Below are positions 60,301 through 64,000 of a stretch of DNA of 64,000 nucleotides, one piece after another. Source of the stretch: Pelodera strongyloides. Taxonomy: Eukaryota > Nematoda > Chromadorea > Rhabditida > Rhabditidae. Location: NCBI GenBank assembly GCA_036852015.1, contig JAANDG010000459.1, positions 1 through 64,000 on the forward strand, written 5' to 3'. Position 1 is the stretch's first letter. The number at the start of each line of letters is the position of its first letter. Both the position numbers and the translations under genes were made by a program. The notes beneath the pieces were generated by a model, which saw nothing but the letters and a program-made list of their open reading frames with translations, was not told the origin of the DNA and made no database searches.

Positions 60301-60955
60301 GTGGGACCCGGTCCGCTTCAAAACTACGGGTCATTAACTTCTGGTAACCATATAATAATCACCTCGTCCTGTGGTTCATAATTATCATTCCCGGTTCCTC
60401 GATATCGATCGGATCCCCAGTAACACGAACCCGAACACCGAAGAGATATTCGAGAAAACACTGAACTGAAGTCACTGAATTGGCCTTTGGAGAAATCCAC
60501 ATTATTTCAGCATTAACATTCTAGCAGAACAAAATATTAAAATGTTTTCGGTAGTTGAAATGACATCTTTTTGATGACCCCACTGTGTTACTAGCAAGTG
60601 CTCCGTAACAGTAAACATAGTCTTCCAGCAATTATTGTTAAATCAGAAAACTATGAATTATAATTAATTATAGTGAATATTTAAGCCGTGGCTCTTGCCA
60701 TACAGAACCTTTCGTATGATCTCGTGCAACTTCGTGCTCTTCTTTTCTTTCAAATAATAATGTTTTAAATGGTTTTACCATAGGAATAGTCATCCAATAC
60801 GAAACGGCTCGATCCATATTATGTCTCCAATTCTTGTGCATTCCGACAATTAACAGTGGAAAGAATAGGGTAATTATGTAATTACCGAATAAAGAAGTGA
60901 GCAGGATTGAAAGCCCAAAGAGCCATCCTTTGAGAATTCGAAAGATGAATAGCAT
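57395..60955 (-). CDS. LCLAT1/AGPAT-type lysophospholipid acyltransferase
   Basis: Nine minus-strand exons: 60955-60779, 60460-60363, 60096-59990, 59652-59540, 59322-59172, 58979-58879, 58742-58666, 58050-57954, 57526-57395. All are in phase, giving 350 residues, near the usual family length. An N-terminal membrane segment (RILKGWLFGLSILLTSLFG) is followed by the acyltransferase motif I NHRTRLDW (H-x4-D), LKFLPGAGFGM with FLERN, motif III LLLFPEGTD, and YDFTIAYP. A C-terminal hydrophobic span (ALIFMIVTLVWIYQL) precedes the stop. Relatives reacylate lysophosphatidylinositol or lysocardiolipin at ER or mitochondria-associated membranes, using acyl-CoA. The start follows an ATTCCAG acceptor at about 60970, probably trans-spliced. 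The last exon could instead use a GTGGGA donor at 57418 and splice onward, for example to 54675. Confidence 0.88.
58115..58407. mobile_element. Inverted-repeat element with TAGCCCGTAT.CTCGCG ends
   Basis: TAGCCCGTATGCTCGCG at the left pairs with CGCGAGAATACGGGCTA at the right. The interior is packed with GGTAGG, CCATTCCCAAT and CCTACCAG words in both orientations. It sits in the acyltransferase intron between 58666 and 58050. A GC-richer composition than its surroundings suggests an insertion. Confidence 0.7.
59667..59821. mobile_element. Foldback element, AAAGCGAAATA family
   Basis: TTTAAAGCGAAATAACGACCGG at the left and GCCGTTATTTGAGATGCGTTTC at the right, about 155 bp apart, in the acyltransferase intron between 59990 and 59652. 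The interior matches the family at 15624 and 44294 (TTTGAAACGTATG / CGTTTCAAA). Confidence 0.55.
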
Positions 60956-60979
60956 CACATAAGGGCGCGCTGGAATTAT

Positions 60980-63178
60980 TATATTTTTTTTTCGCGCTAA
61001 CAATCTCTCGCGTAACTTGTATTTTAAAAGAAAATATAACAATAGGCAAAAATGCAGTAGTTTTGCTGCATAATAACATAATATACCAGCGATACAGTTT
61101 GTCTAAAATAAATAAAAGTAAAATACTGAGATAAATTCCCAGCATTGAATTATTCTGTACACGGTCAGCTATGGCTCTCAAATCTAACCTACAGCAAAAA
61201 ATCAATATAAGGAAACATAGTGATATTTTATGCGAAAGTGAAACGTATATGCTGAGCAGGCGCTAAGCGCGGGTGTCGAAAGGTTTGCCCGCGCTTAGCC
61301 GTGCCCTACTTTCGGCCATTTAGCCCGTGAGCTATTCCGAACACTCTATAGCACCCCGCCGTGGGCGCTCTCTCTCTTTATATCTTCCATCTATATATCA
61401 TACAAAAAATTTATGGGAATAGTAAAAGAAAATCTGTGTGATTATGCGAATGATTTTATTATGGCTAAATACTGGTTTTACTGTTTTACTGTTAGAACAT
61501 ATGACTACCAAAAATTTCAATTTAAATAAAATTTTAATAAATGGAGACTAGCTAAAATACAAAGACGATTTTGTATGTGCAATTGTGCAGACATGTAGAA
61601 CAGCACCCCACTATGACAATGTATTTACCTGGAAACATGTATTGTCTCACGGTAAATTGGGGTAAAATAATTATAGCCTCAAAAATCCATCAATATTTAT
61701 AAAATATTAGCTGAGGTCATCCACTGTACCTGGTTGTGATATTCGTGATATTCCTCTCTAGGAACAAAGATAGAATGCTTGACTGTCATGCTTTCGTCTA
61801 GGGTTCGGTTCCCGGATGGCGCAACAATTGGGCGATACGCAGCAAGCTCGCCTCAGTTCCACAAATTCTACTGGATAATAAATGGCCCAGATCCATCCGT
61901 AGGTGTAATTCAATAATAAGTATATTGTGCCCCGCACGATCAGTTCCTGAACGGAAATTATCCTCGCACAGTGTATCGACGTGTGCGAATTGACGCAGGA
62001 GCAGAAAGTTGTTGATCGTTGTATTTGTAGCATATTAAATACGTATGTGATTTAGACCGCTTGTTTGTAATGAAAATATTTATGAGTCACGGTTATAGCC
62101 TACAAGCTGCTTGTTTTCTTTGGCCTCAAAAAATATTGTTGAACACCCAGCGAATTTTCCTCGTGCAAGAGATGAGGTTCGCCATCTTATCTGCCAGACG
62201 CTTTTCTGTTAAAACAGGGATTCGCCATTGATCGGTGCACTGAAAAGAAAGTCTGTATCTATGGGCAATACTTTAGTCATTGCCTTGCCCCAACTATCTT
62301 ACGAGGTCAGGTCACAAAACATGTAATATTAACACATGTACGGAAATGTGGTCCGCAAAAAACTGCCTGTACTAATATTCAGTGTCATTAACATGTACTG
62401 TCGTTCATTTGGGCGATTGTTAGTTGAATTAACCCGCATACGGCAGTTATTTGCTGGTATAGCATTAATTCCTGTAAAATGTATGCTTCATAGATCGATA
62501 TTCTTATCTTCGCTTTGTCTTGACAAAAGCTATCGGTGACCTTAGTTTCTGCCCCTTTCTCCCATTCTCGTTTCTATTGTTTTGACTCGCTGTTTTACCG
62601 AAATCCCCCCTTGTAGTTGTCAATCTCATTCATAAATTTTATTTAAAATACTACCAGCATCCTGAGGCCGTATCACTCGGTCGCGAATGCAAAAAAAAAA
62701 AAACAGCACAAAAATAGTTGGAGCTAAACTATATTGATGTGGCTATTTGTTCTTCTCTTATATAGCCTAGCGAAACATTGCGAAGTGTCGGCTGCGTGCT
62801 TGCAAACGCTGCTGACTTCCACGAATGCGTCCACTACTTTCCCCCGTATTTAGTAAAAGCAAATAAAACTATTCATTATGAAGAATTTTTGTACCCGAGC
62901 AAACCTCGGTCACAATTTAACCCCCCCTGCACGGCTATTTGGGGGAAGGAGAGAGAGAGAGAGAGTGGTGAATGCAAATTTTTTACTTTCTCTCGCTCTC
63001 AGGGTAAATTATCTCTGAGAGACAGTTTCCTCCAGGGGTAGGCGGAGTTATGTTATGCTAGAAATTTAACCCACATCTACTGATATACTAATGTTCAATG
63101 TATATTTGTTTCTTGATTTGTCGTGTTGTTACTTTTTGATTATTTTTTATTATATCGAAAACAATTGCTTTATTTCAG
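60980..63178. other. Intergenic, no firm gene
   Basis: No firm exon. A GC-rich inverted pair GGCTAAGCGCGGG-like/CCCGCGCTTAGCC lies at about 61260-61305. A minus-strand frame at 61758-62033 has a TTCCGTTCAG acceptor-like site but no domain. GGTTCGGTTCC near 61800 resembles a polymerase III B box without an A box. Poly-A (about 62688) and GA (about 62950) runs occur. Confidence 0.4.
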
Positions 63179-64000
63179 TGGCTCCATGTCAAAATGCTTC
63201 TTTTGGAGAGTCTAAAATGTGACTATTGTCACAAGCAATGCCAGTTCAATCCAATCAAAGAAGCGCTGTCAAGTTATTGGTCGGTTGTGGTGTGCCAAAA
63301 TAGTGGACAATTGAAGTGTTCACAATGCCGAATTTCTTCTGATAGGAGGTGCGGGCAATGCAAGGAAACTGGATGTTTTCTGTTGCCTCACGAAATCATT
63401 GTAGCAACTATGCTAGCCACTATTGCCTGTTCGTATGAAACTAAACGTCTCGACTTTGGAATATGGAACCCATTCCTATGTGGAATATGCGGAATTCCGG
63501 TTGAATACAACGGCGAACGAGCTCTTTGCTTCGATGGAAATTCGATTTGTTGTTCGAAATGCAGCACATGCCGGGAAAATCCGCTACTGAAGGCACGACT
63601 GACCGCAATCATGAAAGAATTGCATTCACATTTCGGCGAAAGAGGGTACGTTCCAGTGAAAAGAACTGATTCTTTTGACAAGTGGTGGGAAAACACGATA
63701 GGGAATATTTTAAGATGTTCGTCTTGTGAAAGTACAATCGATTTGAAAATAACAGAAAACGGAAGCTTACTTTGCAGCAGATGTTCTGAGACCACTAATG
63801 AGACATCAAATAGTCCATGGACTGCACGTCAACAGCACTGGTCGATTCTCTCTGATTGTTTTCCTAGAACTTCGGAATTGAAGCTCCTCTCATACTCAAA
63901 ATGGACACCATTTCGCTGCCCTATCTGTTCAGTTCCATTCTCGGAGAATTCTGATGACTATCCTATTTTCCACTACAATTCCAATAATAGGAGCGACAAC
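63179..64000 (+). CDS. Cys-rich putative zinc-binding protein, 5' part (runs off the window)
   Basis: After a TTTATTTCAG acceptor the plus strand stays open to the window end. The first Met is at 63194 (MLLLESLKCDYCHKQC), giving at least 269 residues; five in-frame codons before it (WLHVK) also allow an internal exon. Paired-Cys knuckles recur: CDYCHKQC, CSQC, CGQCKETGC, CGICG, CCSKCSTC, CSSC, CSRC, CPIC. They are separated by 40-60 residues with Trp-rich stretches (WWENTIG, WTARQQHW, SKWTPF), like repeated degenerate treble-clef units. No RING, nuclear-receptor or LIM spacing fits cleanly, and I do not recognise the family. No intron is evident over 800 bp, unlike the other genes here. There is no signal peptide, so an intracellular protein is likely. 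Confidence 0.65.

Noticed and set aside
60882..61205. 107-codon minus-strand frame overlapping the acyltransferase start
   Set aside because: It is hydrophobic by AT composition and out of frame with the acyltransferase exon, which carries the conserved motifs.
61758..62033. 91-codon minus-strand frame upstream of the acyltransferase
   Set aside because: It has an acceptor-like site but no phase-compatible partner and no family resemblance.
1..64000. CRISPR array, bacterial operon or plasmid origin
   Set aside because: The tandem arrays present have no unique spacers, and the genes are intron-rich and eukaryotic throughout.

Overview
The window reads as nuclear DNA from a free-living rhabditid-type nematode. 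It is AT-rich, and its protein genes are split into many small exons with consensus GTAAGT/TTTCAG junctions. Several first coding exons lie just after a pyrimidine-CAG acceptor, as expected for spliced-leader trans-splicing. Nematode-restricted families are present (an Srh-type chemoreceptor and a Thr-rich DUF281-like secreted protein), as are interstitial copies of the nematode telomere repeat TTAGGC. Nothing bacterial, viral or CRISPR-like was seen. Gene models were built by hand from reading frame, splice sites and intron phase, so exon edges are predictions.

Left part (0-18 kb): two paralogous exons of an unknown small protein (about 0.5-1.1 kb, minus); a tandem pair of secreted phospholipase A2-like proteins (4.3-7.5 kb, minus, identical five-exon layout); a secreted mucin-like DUF281-type protein (10.8-13.0 kb, plus); and a Cys-rich secreted, probably GPI-anchored protein of seven exons (15.2-18.0 kb, plus). 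All four point to the cell surface or exterior.

Middle (19-43 kb, all minus strand): an Srh-like serpentine receptor (19.0-21.6 kb) whose 3' flank is a 147-bp near-perfect hairpin; a 4'-phosphopantetheinyl transferase of the AASDHPPT type (23.0-27.7 kb) with a roughly 1.3-kb array of a 35-bp satellite in one intron; and an RBM25-type splicing factor (28.8 to 40.3 kb, probably to 43.1 kb) with RRM, coiled-coil/RS and PWI regions over at least 21 exons.

Right part (44.9-64 kb): a sigma-like glutathione S-transferase that splices in frame to a 383-residue Ser-rich N-terminal region (44.9-50.8 kb, minus); an LCLAT1/AGPAT-type acyltransferase (57.4-61.0 kb, minus); and the open start of a Cys-rich, zinc-binding-looking protein running off the right edge (63.2 kb onward, plus).

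The space between and inside genes is rich in palindromic (foldback) elements. At least four large ones (441-489 bp) share only the terminus TTAAAGGG and otherwise have unrelated arms. Two of these abut on one TTAA and sit inside a third type of element. Smaller families begin AAAGCGAAATA or AAAGCGGT.
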